Source of the DNA: Campylobacter porcelli
GTDB lineage: Bacteria; Campylobacterota; Campylobacteria; Campylobacterales; Campylobacteraceae
Assembly: GCF_002139855.1 (NCBI RefSeq)
Contig: NZ_CP018789.1
Span: forward strand, 248,001 to 312,000
Length of the DNA: 64,000 nucleotides
Direction of reading: 5' to 3'
Shown here in pieces: positions 39,743 to 48,583 of the stretch; within the stretch, counting starts at the first letter, position 1, and every line of letters begins with the position of its first letter. The position numbers were made by a program, and so were the translations under genes. The notes below the pieces were generated by a model. It was not told the DNA's origin. It did no database searches and saw only the letters and a list, made by a program, of their open reading frames with translations.

Positions 39743-41033
39743 AATCTGTGATTTTAGTGCATTTTAGGCTTACTTGATTATCTTTTTGGCTAAATTTATA
39801 TAGGTATTGGCTGGTTTTAAACTCGATATTTGGCTCATATGGTGGCTTTTGATTTTTAGCGATTTTATCCATTATCCACTCATAATTATTTGCTACAAGC
39901 AGCTTCATACTCATACCCATACCATGCTCTATATTTTTGATAAATTTGCCATCAACTCTGGATTTATCACTGATAATATCAAGCGTAACATCAAATCCAA
40001 GATTTTTAAGCTGTTCATAAAATTTAATCTTCTCACCAACTGGAGCCACGGCATCATCTTTTACATGGTAGCATTTAAAAATTGGTTTTGGATATTTGGC
40101 TTGTGTTATAAGATGGCTTGGCTCATTTAGATCTCTAATCTCATATCTTGAGCGACTAAAGTAGTTTGGGCTTTGCGAATTTGAGGTCCATTTAGTCTTA
40201 TCTGAGACGCATAGGTGGAAGTTTTCATTATCTCTGCTATCTCGTCTATAATGCATAAAGTCAATCTCTTTACCAAAGCCAATAGTGCGAAATGTCCCTG
40301 GCTGAAAATTCTCTTTATCAAATATATCTGTGCTTAAATTCCAACCGCAATTATCAAGGATAGCATCTACTGCCCATGGAGCGTATTTAGCACATAGGTT
40401 AGCTATATAGCCACCATGGCTAGAGCCTACATAAATTTTGGCAAGCCCCCCCCCATTTAAATTTGCTACTTTAAATGGCGGATTGCTTTGAGCGTATAAG
40501 GTGGCATTTACCACATCAAGTGCAGCCATTAAACCAAAATTTTGATACTCATCATTTGGTGGAGCTAGTGTTAAATGAAACGGAAGTTTAAAATTTAGCT
40601 TTAATTTGCCAGTTACCTTTTGCATACCGATGAAATTATATAGATAGCTATTTAGATATTCCCAAATTTCATCTGAGCCCATCTTGGTTAGTTCTACATC
40701 ATCAGGGATAGGGCGGTTAATGCTTTGGGCTACGGTTCTTAATATTAATTCATCTATCTCATCAATGCTAAATTTAGCCGCTGGGGGATTGCTTCTTACG
40801 GCAAAATAGTTTGTTGTTACAACCGCTGCGTCTAGATCCCTAGCGATACTTTGTGCTAGTTTTTGTCTATAGTATGAATCGCCATCTTCGCCAAGTCCTG
40901 GTATAATAGCTATTAAGGCTCTAATCTCCTTTTTGTTATCATATGTGAGTTTAAACTCAAGCTTTGATTTACGCTTTATGCCTAGCTCAGCATCATTTAC
41001 GCCATCAATTTTATAAGTTTTAGTCTGTATCAT
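39741..41033 (-). CDS. DUF2920 family alpha/beta-hydrolase-like protein, phase-variable
   Basis: The 430-residue protein reads as a DUF2920 member, a family expanded in Campylobacter. It has an N-terminal beta region, AIIPGLGEDGDSYYRQ near residue 43, a hydrolase nucleophile-elbow-like YVGSSHGGYIANL near 200, and a late Asp/His region (VKDDAVAPVGEK and IEHGMGMSM) that could complete a catalytic triad. Its substrate is unknown. Codons 194-196 are GGG GGG GGG, a G9 tract kept in frame here. Losing or gaining a G would truncate the protein. It overlaps the end of ackA by 14 bases, an odd place for a variable gene. Confidence 0.85.
   Translation of the reverse strand: MIQTKTYKIDGVNDAELGIKRKSKLEFKLTYDNKKEIRALIAIIPGLGEDGDSYYRQKLAQSIARDLDAAVVTTNYFAVRSNPPAAKFSIDEIDELILRTVAQSINRPIPDDVELTKMGSDEIWEYLNSYLYNFIGMQKVTGKLKLNFKLPFHLTLAPPNDEYQNFGLMAALDVVNATLYAQSNPPFKVANLNGGGLAKIYVGSSHGGYIANLCAKYAPWAVDAILDNCGWNLSTDIFDKENFQPGTFRTIGFGKEIDFMHYRRDSRDNENFHLCVSDKTKWTSNSQSPNYFSRSRYEIRDLNEPSHLITQAKYPKPIFKCYHVKDDAVAPVGEKIKFYEQLKNLGFDVTLDIISDKSRVDGKFIKNIEHGMGMSMKLLVANNYEWIMDKIAKNQKPPYEPNIEFKTSQYLYKFSQKDNQVSLKCTKITD
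40446..40454 (-). repeat. G9 tract inside the DUF2920 gene
   Basis: Nine C on the plus strand are nine G on the coding strand, exactly filling three glycine codons in LNGGGLAK. At this length the gene is open (on). Changes of one unit shift the frame and meet early stops. Confidence 0.9.
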
Positions 41034-42243
41034 CTATTGCCTTTTTATACTTTAAATTATTTATAATTCTCATTGTATCTTGAGCTATTGCGAGCTCTTC
41101 ATCTGTAGGCACAATGATGATTTTGATTTTTGTATCTGTAGCTCCTATTCTTCGCGGTTCATCTTTTGGTTCTATATTTTTATCTTTATCAATTTTGATA
41201 CCAAATACCTCTAGTCCATTACATATAGTCTCTCTTACCCTAGCGTCATTTTCGCCAATTCCAGCAGTAAATATAATAGCATCAACCCTACCTAAAATCG
41301 CAATATATGATCCAATATATTTTTTCACTCTTAAGATAAACATATCAAAAGCGAGTTTAGCATTCTCATCTCCTGCGTCCATTCGCTTTTCGATTTCACG
41401 CATATCGTTTGTGCCACCAATTGCTAAAAGGCCAGATTTTTTATTCATTATATTATCAACTTCTTCGCCACTCAAATTTGCATTTTTCATCAAAAATGGC
41501 ATAATAGCTGGATCTATGCTACCGCAGCGAGTTCCCATCATCAGCCCTTCAAGTGGAGTAAGCCCCATTGTGGTATCTATACATTTGCCATTTTTTATAG
41601 CTGCTATACTAGCTCCGTTGCCAAGGTGCAGTGTGATACAGCTAAATTTATCATAATCAATCCCTAAAATTTTAGCTCCAGCCTTTGAGACAAAGTGGTG
41701 GGAGGTGCCGTGAAATCCATATTTTCGTATCTTATATTTTTCATAAAATTCAAGTGGCAAGGCATACATATATGAGCTTTTTGGCATTGTTTGATGAAAT
41801 ACCGTGTCAAATACAGCTACATTTGGAATATCAGGCCTTAGCTTTAAGGTCTCTTTCATTCCAGCTAGGTGAGCTGGATTATGTAGCGGAGCAAGTGGGA
41901 TTAACTCTTTGATCTTTTGCATTACGCTCTCATCGATTAATACCGCATCTGTGAATATATCAGCACCTTGAACTACTCTATGCCCTACGCCATCTATATC
42001 ATCTAGGCTTTGAACCACTCCTGAATTAAATAAAAGCTCATTCATTATATCGATACCTTGAGCGTGATCTGATATGGGATTTGAGCTATCTTTGCTCTTT
42101 CCACAAGCTGTTACTATCTTAGCATATGAATTTTCAGAGCCGATTTGCTCTATTAATCCTTTACACATTACGCTTTCATTATCCATATCATATAGTTTAA
42201 ATTTAATAGAGCTACTACCAGAGTTTATAACTAAAATCTTCAC
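41020..42243 (-). CDS. ackA: acetate kinase
   Basis: AckA converts acetyl phosphate and ADP to acetate and ATP. The 407 residues include the N-terminal MKILVINSGSSSIKFKLY, the catalytic region FHQTMPKSSYMYALP and YGFHGTSHHFVS near residue 180, and the C-terminal FTAGIGENDARVRE nucleotide segment. It follows pta with no gap (the genes adjoin at 42243/42244) and overlaps the DUF2920 gene downstream. With pta it forms the standard acetate overflow and recovery pathway. Confidence 0.98.
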   Translation of the reverse strand: MKILVINSGSSSIKFKLYDMDNESVMCKGLIEQIGSENSYAKIVTACGKSKDSSNPISDHAQGIDIMNELLFNSGVVQSLDDIDGVGHRVVQGADIFTDAVLIDESVMQKIKELIPLAPLHNPAHLAGMKETLKLRPDIPNVAVFDTVFHQTMPKSSYMYALPLEFYEKYKIRKYGFHGTSHHFVSKAGAKILGIDYDKFSCITLHLGNGASIAAIKNGKCIDTTMGLTPLEGLMMGTRCGSIDPAIMPFLMKNANLSGEEVDNIMNKKSGLLAIGGTNDMREIEKRMDAGDENAKLAFDMFILRVKKYIGSYIAILGRVDAIIFTAGIGENDARVRETICNGLEVFGIKIDKDKNIEPKDEPRRIGATDTKIKIIIVPTDEELAIAQDTMRIINNLKYKKAIDDTD

Positions 42244-43617
42244 TTAATCTCCTTGAATTGCGCTAATTAATACCGTATTTATTATATCATCTACTAAGCA
42301 GCCACGACTTAAATCGTTAATTGGCTTATTTAATCCTTGTAAAATTGGACCCACCGCTAGTGCGTTAGAAGTTCTTTGGACTGCTTTATAACATATATTT
42401 CCTGAGTTTAAATCTGGGAAGATAAATACATTTGCACTGCCAGCTACCTTTGAATTTGGCAATTTTTTAGCCGCTACTTCTTTGTCTATGGCTGCATCAA
42501 ACTGGATTGGGCCTTCTACATCAAGGCCTGGGTCTAGCTCTTTTAAAATTTTTGTAGCCTCTATAATAGCATCAACGCTAACCCCGCTTCCGCTATCACC
42601 TGTAGAGTAGCTTAGCATTGCTATTTTTGGGTTAAAGCCAAACTCACGAGCTAGTAAGGCTGTGGATATGGCTGTTGTGGCTAGGTCTTTTGGGGTTGGA
42701 TTTGGGATTATGGCACAATCAGCGTAGAAGTGAATTTGACCATTTACGCACATTATAAAGCTACCGCTTACGCTAGAAACTCCTGGCTTTGTTTTGATAA
42801 ATTGCAAGGCTGGGCGGATAGTTTGGGCTGTGGTTGTGCTTGCTCCGCTTACCATCGCATTAGCTAATCCTTTATAAACTAGCATTGTGCCAAAGTATGT
42901 TCTATCTTTGATTAGCTCCTTAGCGCTATCTAAGCTTAAGCCCTTATTTTTGCGAAGTTCATAAAGGGTAGTGGCAAATTCATCTACAAATTCGCTTGTG
43001 GCTGGGTTTATAATGTTTGCTTTGGTTAAGTTTAACCCCAAATCTTTAGCCCTTTTATCTATTTTATCTTTATCTCCAAGCAAGGTTATAGCCACTGCGT
43101 TGCTGCTTAGCAAGGCATCACACGCTTTAAGCACTCTATCATCATCGCTTTCTGGTAAGACTACTATTTTTTGCTTTTGGGCGGCTTTTTGGTATAGGAG
43201 AGTTTCAAATTTTAATGGAGTTATGTAGTTGCTTTGGATTGTGCGAATTTCATCAATATCGCTAAGGCAAGTAAATCCCAAAAGCTTTGCTTTATAAAGA
43301 GATTTTTTACTAAGCAAAAATGGAGCATTTAAATTTTTGGCTATTAAGAGATCAAGAAGTTCGTTATCGCAGCCTACAACTACTATAAATTTATCTTTTA
43401 TGCTATCAAATTTACCCATTATAGCTTTTATAAGCTCATTCTCTTTGGCGTTTTCTAAAAGGCTTATGGCCTCATCTGGGTTAAAAACTCTAAGATTATC
43501 TTGATTATCTAAACTAATGGGTAAAAATGTAACACTATCAGGTAATTTATCGTTTAATTTGGCTTTAAATTCGCTATTTTCATAGTCGCTTTTTAATACA
43601 TAAATAGCTTTTAGCAT
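42244..43617 (-). CDS. pta: phosphate acetyltransferase
   Basis: Pta interconverts acetyl-CoA and acetyl phosphate. The 457-residue protein has a shortened N-terminal domain (1-140, with YITPLKFETLLYQKAAQ) and the complete PTA_PTB catalytic domain: KIVVLPESDDDRVLKAC near 150, the substrate region MVSGASTTTAQTIRPALQFI near 262, and AMLSYSTGDSGSGV near 335. It is much shorter than E. coli Pta (714), which has extra regulatory domains. ackA follows directly. Confidence 0.97.
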   Translation of the reverse strand: MLKAIYVLKSDYENSEFKAKLNDKLPDSVTFLPISLDNQDNLRVFNPDEAISLLENAKENELIKAIMGKFDSIKDKFIVVVGCDNELLDLLIAKNLNAPFLLSKKSLYKAKLLGFTCLSDIDEIRTIQSNYITPLKFETLLYQKAAQKQKIVVLPESDDDRVLKACDALLSSNAVAITLLGDKDKIDKRAKDLGLNLTKANIINPATSEFVDEFATTLYELRKNKGLSLDSAKELIKDRTYFGTMLVYKGLANAMVSGASTTTAQTIRPALQFIKTKPGVSSVSGSFIMCVNGQIHFYADCAIIPNPTPKDLATTAISTALLAREFGFNPKIAMLSYSTGDSGSGVSVDAIIEATKILKELDPGLDVEGPIQFDAAIDKEVAAKKLPNSKVAGSANVFIFPDLNSGNICYKAVQRTSNALAVGPILQGLNKPINDLSRGCLVDDIINTVLISAIQGD

Positions 43618-43688
43618 TGTTTTATCCTATCTTTGGTATTATTTTGTGCAATTATTGCTATATTGTATCATAAAATTGAGAGTTATTT

Positions 43689-44396
43689 ATGAAAAAGAGT
43701 TCTTTTTTTACACTATTTTGTGTAGTTGCTTTTACTGGTTGTACTACTGGGGCTGATCCGCATATATCGATGGCGCCACCTGCATATGTAGAGGAGCTAC
43801 CAAGTCGCGTTCAAGGTGGTGGAATAGGCAATCCTGGTAGTCTATTTGGCAAGGGGGATAATCCGCTATTTTCAGATAGAAAAGCGATGAATGTAAATGA
43901 TATTGTTACAGTAATCATAGAAGAAAATGCCAACCAAAGCTCACAATCTAATCGCTCCACTTCTAAAAATAGTGCTACGGCTTTAAATGGGGGGACATTT
44001 ACTACTCCAGCTGGTTCGCCACTACAAGGTCCGCTAAATGATGTTAATAAGATTGCTGGGATTGGCTTTAGTGCTGGAAGTAGTGGTAGCTATGCTGGAA
44101 GTAGCACGGCTACTAGGGTAGAGGCCTTTACCACTACAGTTTCAGCTAGAATTATTAAGGTTTTGACTAATGGCAACTACTTTATAGAAGGTAGTAAAGA
44201 GATATTATTAAACAATGAAAAGCAGATAATGCAAATTAGCGGTGTGATTAGACCATATGATATTAGTCAAAATAATGAGATAGAATCAAAATATATCTCA
44301 GATGCTAAGATACTATATCGCACTGAAGGTGATTTACAACGCGCTACAGATAAGCCGTGGGGGACTAGAGTTTTAGAGACTATATGGCCGTTTTAA
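43689..44396 (+). CDS. flgH: flagellar L-ring protein FlgH
   Basis: FlgH forms the outer-membrane ring around the flagellar rod. The signal peptide ends in lipobox FTGC (Cys18), so the protein is lipidated. It has the diagnostic GSLFGKGDNPLFSDRKAMNV, NDIVTVIIEENANQSS, the long Gly/Ser/Ala-rich middle, and FIEGSKEILLNNEKQIM with ISGVIRPYDISQNN. The 235 residues are normal length. The gene stands alone with yihY convergent 1 base after its stop. A sigma-54 promoter would be expected; the best candidate upstream is imperfect (see rejected items). Confidence 0.96.
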   Translation: MKKSSFFTLFCVVAFTGCTTGADPHISMAPPAYVEELPSRVQGGGIGNPGSLFGKGDNPLFSDRKAMNVNDIVTVIIEENANQSSQSNRSTSKNSATALNGGTFTTPAGSPLQGPLNDVNKIAGIGFSAGSSGSYAGSSTATRVEAFTTTVSARIIKVLTNGNYFIEGSKEILLNNEKQIMQISGVIRPYDISQNNEIESKYISDAKILYRTEGDLQRATDKPWGTRVLETIWPF

Positions 44397-44397
44397 T

Positions 44398-45195
44398 CTA
44401 TTGGTTTTTTGTAAATTTGGTATTTTCTATGGCGTAGCATAGCTTAATGCCATGTAAAAATATTATCCACGATATATATATCCATAGGATAAAAAATAGA
44501 ATTATCGAAAAAGAGCCATATATACTAGCGTATGTTTTATTATAAAATGAATACTCTATAAATAGCCATTTAGATACTGACCAAGCAAGGGAGCTAATAA
44601 ATGAGCTTATGGCTATGCTTTTAATAGATAAATTTCTATTAATGCTAATTATATATGTGATGGCAAATATCGCCCATATAATGATATATGGAAATATAGC
44701 AAGGAAATTTATCCAGCTTGTATATTCACTGCTTTTTAGGGCAGTTTGGATAGAGTTAGATAGCCAAAATGATAGTCCTAGACCAAGGGGCATAAGAGTA
44801 ATTAGCGTCCAGTAGTTGCTAAGTCCTTGCCAAAATTTACGCTTTTGAGTATCACAAATAGTGGATATAGCGTAGTCATACTCAGCAAAAAATAGCAAAC
44901 TAGTAAAAAGTATCGCTACAACGCCCATAATCCCAAGTGAGCTAGAGTTATTTAAGAATTGGTCTAAATATTGAGTTATATTTTGGCTAGGAAGTAAATT
45001 TGAGTAGATAAAATCTTTGATTTTAATATAATACTCTTTAAAGCTTGGCATGGTTGTAAATATGCTAAGAGATACGAAAATTATTGGTATTATCGATAAA
45101 AGAGTATGAAAGCTAAGAGAAGCAGCAAAGTGAAATAGCTCTTTATTACTTAACTCCTTTGCTACTATTTTTACAATATCTTTGATATTAGCCAT
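44398..45195 (-). CDS. YihY/BrkB family inner-membrane protein
   Basis: The 265-residue protein has about six membrane helices and the family start FHFAASLSFHTLLSIIPIIF, followed by TSLLFFAEYDYAIS and the late ASIYGSFSIILFFILWIYIS. These proteins were once thought to be RNase BN; their true function is unknown. I use the ATG at 45195 rather than a TTG one codon earlier. It overlaps the stop of the GlcD-type gene by one base, so the two are cotranscribed. Confidence 0.9.
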   Translation of the reverse strand: MANIKDIVKIVAKELSNKELFHFAASLSFHTLLSIIPIIFVSLSIFTTMPSFKEYYIKIKDFIYSNLLPSQNITQYLDQFLNNSSSLGIMGVVAILFTSLLFFAEYDYAISTICDTQKRKFWQGLSNYWTLITLMPLGLGLSFWLSNSIQTALKSSEYTSWINFLAIFPYIIIWAIFAITYIISINRNLSIKSIAISSFISSLAWSVSKWLFIEYSFYNKTYASIYGSFSIILFFILWIYISWIIFLHGIKLCYAIENTKFTKNQ

Positions 45196-46574
45196 CAAAG
45201 TCCCATTTTAAATGGATTTAGTATATTATTGGGGTCAAATGCTCTTTTGATAGATCTAAATAGCTCCATCTCGCCATCGCTAAATGCTAGGCTCATAAAT
45301 GGAGCCTTAGATATGCCTATGCCGTGTTCGCCACTTAGGGTGCCGCCAAGCTCAACTGTAGCTTTAAAAATCTCTGTAATAGCCTCATAACCTCTTTCTA
45401 CTGCTTTGGGATCGGATTTATCCACCATTACATTTGTATGGACATTGCCATCGCCTGTATGGCCAAAGCACGGGGTAGTAACATTATATTTAGCTGAAAT
45501 TTGAGCTATTTTGTCTAAGAGTTCAGGTAGTTTTGAGCGTGGAACTGTTATATCTTCATTTAATTTTAAGCTACCATATGTTGTTATGGCTTGTGAGCAG
45601 TTGCGTCTTGCAAACCATATATCAGTACTCTCTTGCTCATCTTTTGCTACTTTAAAATCTATAACGCCATTTTGGATAAAGCAGTTTTTAATAATCTCTA
45701 AATCCCCATCAATCACATCTAAATTTGCCCCATCTACATCGCTAATTAGTATCGCTCCAGCATCAAGCGGTAAGCCTTTATTAAATTTTTGCTCTACTGC
45801 TTTGATGCTTAATGAGTCTAAAAACTCCATTGCCACAGGGGTAACACCAGCTGCCATAGTCTTATACACAGCATTCATAGCTGAATTTACACTAGGAAAT
45901 ACCCCCATAGCAGTTTTTTTGAATTTAGGTTTAGCTATTAATTTTAGAGTTATCTCTGTAATTACTGCTAAGCTCCCTTCACTTGCTATTAAAATTCCAG
46001 CTATATTGTATCCAGCGACATCTTTGATTGTTTTTTTACCAGCTCTTATAATTTCTCCATTAGGCAATACAGCTCTTAGAGCCATTACATAATCTTTGGT
46101 AATTCCATATTTTGCAGCACGCATTCCGCCGGCATTTTCGCTTACATTTCCACCTATGCTACTATAGTTTTCACTAGCTGGATCAGGCGGATAGAATAGT
46201 CCTACTTCTAGTGCGGCTTTTTGTAAATCCATATTGATTACGCCTGGTTGGACTACGGCTACCATATTTTGCATATCTATTTCTAAAATTTTATTCATAT
46301 GCTTTTCAAAGCTTAATACCACGCCACCGCTACTAGCTAGAGCCCCACCTGTAAATCCACTTCCAGCCCCCCTTGGGACAATTATTATTTTATTTTCATT
46401 ACAATATTTTAAAATCGCACTTACATCATTTTCATCTCTTGGAAATAAAACCCCATCTGGCTCATAGCGTTTTTTGGTAGCATCATAGCAGTAGGCTATC
46501 TGATGAGCCTTATCAAATTTAGCATTATCCTTGCCAATTAAGCTTTCAAAATATTTTATATGTTTTGTATCCAT
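45195..46574 (-). CDS. FAD-linked oxidase, GlcD/D-lactate dehydrogenase type
   Basis: The 459-residue flavoprotein has the FAD-binding-4 domain (VPRGAGSGFTGGALASSGGV near residue 60, FYPPDPASENYSSIGGNVSENAGG near 130) and the C-terminal oxidase domain (CFGHTGDGNVHTNVMVD near 365, GGTLSGEHGIGISKAPF near 410). It would oxidise a 2-hydroxyacid such as glycolate or lactate and feed electrons to the respiratory chain. GlcE/GlcF partners are not here, so a single-subunit D-lactate-type enzyme is possible. Symbol withheld. The order with the PgbA-like and M23 genes matches my memory of C. jejuni. Confidence 0.88.
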   Translation of the reverse strand: MDTKHIKYFESLIGKDNAKFDKAHQIAYCYDATKKRYEPDGVLFPRDENDVSAILKYCNENKIIIVPRGAGSGFTGGALASSGGVVLSFEKHMNKILEIDMQNMVAVVQPGVINMDLQKAALEVGLFYPPDPASENYSSIGGNVSENAGGMRAAKYGITKDYVMALRAVLPNGEIIRAGKKTIKDVAGYNIAGILIASEGSLAVITEITLKLIAKPKFKKTAMGVFPSVNSAMNAVYKTMAAGVTPVAMEFLDSLSIKAVEQKFNKGLPLDAGAILISDVDGANLDVIDGDLEIIKNCFIQNGVIDFKVAKDEQESTDIWFARRNCSQAITTYGSLKLNEDITVPRSKLPELLDKIAQISAKYNVTTPCFGHTGDGNVHTNVMVDKSDPKAVERGYEAITEIFKATVELGGTLSGEHGIGISKAPFMSLAFSDGEMELFRSIKRAFDPNNILNPFKMGL

Positions 46575-46583
46575 TTTATTCCT

Positions 46584-47300
46584 TTATCTATCTAAAAGTT
46601 TATTGTAATACTTATTATAGTTACTAATTTTCGCCCCATCAAATTTCCAAAATACACTATCTATATCCTTTATTCTTGTATAAAATGGCACCTCATAGTA
46701 GCTTATCTCGCCAGTTTTGAAGCTTTGTAATATCTCAAAGCTACCACAATCAGCAAAGACAGCCTCCCCATCAAGTGCGATAAATATCAGCCCAGCCGCA
46801 TTCAAAGCACACATTTTGCGAAAGTCAGCTCTACTTGGATTTGGCTTATACTCATAGCTTAGATATGCCGCTACAATATCTGGATGGATAAATGTGATGC
46901 GGTTAAAGGCTTTTGTTACTTGATCGTAAATTTCTTTATTTGGTGTGATGATTAAAGATCTATTATACATGTAATTTAGTATCACTTCATCACCAGCTTG
47001 AGGCAAAATATTAGGCAGAGGTAAGGCTGGTTGCTTAAGCTGGTCAAATACCTCAAATCTCAAATTCGCATAGCCATCTCTTTTTTGAGTTACTACAGCA
47101 CGGGCTATTATGGTCTTGCTACCATCTTTTAGTTTGCGTGTTACAACTCCGCTTGAGCCAACTATAAAACTATCATTATCAACTATTGTGGCGTTGCCTT
47201 CATTTGTGTTTAGGATTAGATTATAGCTTGGTTGTAAGTCAAATTTAGCCCCAAAGCTAAAAGTGAAGATGGCAATTAGTAAAAGTGCGATTTTTTTCAA
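46584..47300 (-). CDS. PgbA-like plasminogen-binding N-terminal domain protein
   Basis: A signal peptide (MKKIALLLIAIFTFSFGA) precedes 220 residues with DLQPSYNLILNTNEGNATIV, SGVVTRKLKDGSKTIIARAV, and PNILPQAGDEVILNYMYNRS. This matches the N-terminal domain of the Helicobacter PgbA/PgbB plasminogen-binding proteins. Whether this protein binds plasminogen is untested; Helicobacter PgbA has a Lys-rich C-terminus, and this one ends with YNKYYNKLLDR. Two cysteines (FRKMCALNA and FADCGSF) may pair. It has a TATAAT box 32 bases upstream. Confidence 0.8.
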   Translation of the reverse strand: MKKIALLLIAIFTFSFGAKFDLQPSYNLILNTNEGNATIVDNDSFIVGSSGVVTRKLKDGSKTIIARAVVTQKRDGYANLRFEVFDQLKQPALPLPNILPQAGDEVILNYMYNRSLIITPNKEIYDQVTKAFNRITFIHPDIVAAYLSYEYKPNPSRADFRKMCALNAAGLIFIALDGEAVFADCGSFEILQSFKTGEISYYEVPFYTRIKDIDSVFWKFDGAKISNYNKYYNKLLDR

Positions 47301-47331
47301 TTATAACCCCTTGTGTGTTTAAATTTGCCTA

Positions 47332-47337
47332 ATTATA
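47332..47337 (-). promoter_or_regulatory. -10 box for the PgbA-like gene series
   Basis: On the minus strand TATAAT occurs in AAGTATAATTAGGC. It heads the leftward series PgbA-like, GlcD-type, yihY. Confidence 0.5.
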
Positions 47338-47380
47338 CTTAGTTTGGGTAAATGTTTGTAAAGTGTAAGTAATTTTGAGT

Positions 47381-47386
47381 TATAAT
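47381..47386 (+). promoter_or_regulatory. -10 box for the M23 peptidase-mgtE series
   Basis: TATAAT in TGAGTTATAATTGTG lies 32 bases upstream of the M23 gene, back to back with the promoter of the divergent PgbA-like gene. Confidence 0.55.
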
Positions 47387-47417
47387 TGTGTGATTAATCT
47401 TTTTATTAGGACTTTTG

Positions 47418-48581
47418 ATGAAAAAATTTATCTTATCTATTTTAGCTTTTATGAATTTAAATGCAGTAAATGTGAGCGTTGAAGAGCTGATATGGCCTCA
47501 AGGCGATACATTTTTGACCTTTTTAGAAAGGCACAATATCCCATTATCCATATATTATAATCTCTCAGGCGAAGATAAAGAGCTAGCTAGTGAGCTTAGT
47601 GCTGGGACAAAATTTCAAATTTTAAGAGATATAAATGATGAGATTAGCCAAATTTTATTACCAATAAGCAATGAGATACAAATTCATATTTTTAAAGATA
47701 TAAATAATCACTACTCTTTGGATTTTATCCCAATTGTATATGAGATTGAAGAGATGATTTTAAATGTGCAAATACAAGACTCCCCATATAAAGAGATTAA
47801 AAAAGCGACAAATGATGAGATTTTAGCTAATGCTTTTAATAAATCTTTTAATGGAAGTGTGAATTTTAAAACCTTGCAAAAAGGCGATAGACTAGCTATT
47901 ATCTATGAGCGTAAAAAGCGTTTGGGTAAGTATATTGGAGAGCCAAATATTAAGGTTGCGATGGTGGAGACAAGGGGTAAGCAAAATTATATATATAAAT
48001 TTAATGATGTATTTTATAACGCTGATGGCAAGGAGATTGAAAATTTCTTGCTTACTAGACCAGTGCCAAATGCAAGGATTAGCTCAAGATTTAATCCTAA
48101 GAGATTTCATCCAGTGTTAAAGCGATATAGGGCTCATCTTGGTGTTGATTATGCTGCGCCAAGAGGAACAAAAATATATGCTGCTGGAGATGGGGTGGTA
48201 AGCTTTGTTGGAAATAAGGGCGGATATGGCAAAACCGTAACTATAGATCACTCAAATGGATATATGACTTTATATGCTCATGTAAATGGCTACGCAAAGG
48301 GTATTAAAAAGGGCAAAAAAGTTAAAAAGGGTCAGCTAATTGCTTATGTAGGAAGCACAGGCTTAAGCACTGGTCCGCATCTGCATTTTGGTCTATATAA
48401 AAATGGCAACGCCATCAATCCAGAATCTGTAGTAAGAATAGCTAAATCCGAGCTAAAAAAAGAGCAAAAAATCGAATTTAATAAACTAAAAGAGAGTTTA
48501 GATAATCAAATTCAAGCTAGTTTTAAAAATCATATTAATAAAGCTCCACTTGAAGATATAGCAAATATAACCGAGATATAA
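47418..48581 (+). CDS. M23 family zinc metallopeptidase, peptidoglycan hydrolase
   Basis: The 387-residue protein has a short signal peptide (MKKFILSILAFMNLNA), an N-terminal region with an OapA/LysM-like beginning (GDTFLTFLERHNIPLSIYYN), a middle domain, and the M23 peptidase. The peptidase has SSRFNPKRFHPVLKRYRAHL, GVDYAAPRGTKIYAAGDGVV, and the metal motif GPHLHFGLY, so the zinc ligands His, Asp and His are all present. It should cut peptidoglycan cross-links and may help set cell shape, as Csd/Pgp enzymes do in relatives. I use ATG 47418 rather than the TTG before it. mgtE follows after 2 bases. Confidence 0.92.
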   Translation: MKKFILSILAFMNLNAVNVSVEELIWPQGDTFLTFLERHNIPLSIYYNLSGEDKELASELSAGTKFQILRDINDEISQILLPISNEIQIHIFKDINNHYSLDFIPIVYEIEEMILNVQIQDSPYKEIKKATNDEILANAFNKSFNGSVNFKTLQKGDRLAIIYERKKRLGKYIGEPNIKVAMVETRGKQNYIYKFNDVFYNADGKEIENFLLTRPVPNARISSRFNPKRFHPVLKRYRAHLGVDYAAPRGTKIYAAGDGVVSFVGNKGGYGKTVTIDHSNGYMTLYAHVNGYAKGIKKGKKVKKGQLIAYVGSTGLSTGPHLHFGLYKNGNAINPESVVRIAKSELKKEQKIEFNKLKESLDNQIQASFKNHINKAPLEDIANITEI

Positions 48582-48583
48582 CA

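Noticed and set aside
43635-43658. Possible sigma-54 promoter for flgH
   Set aside because: GG at 43635-43636 and GC at 43648-43649 are 11 bases apart, and the GC at 43657-43658 pairs only with TG at the correct distance. Neither fits well enough to report.
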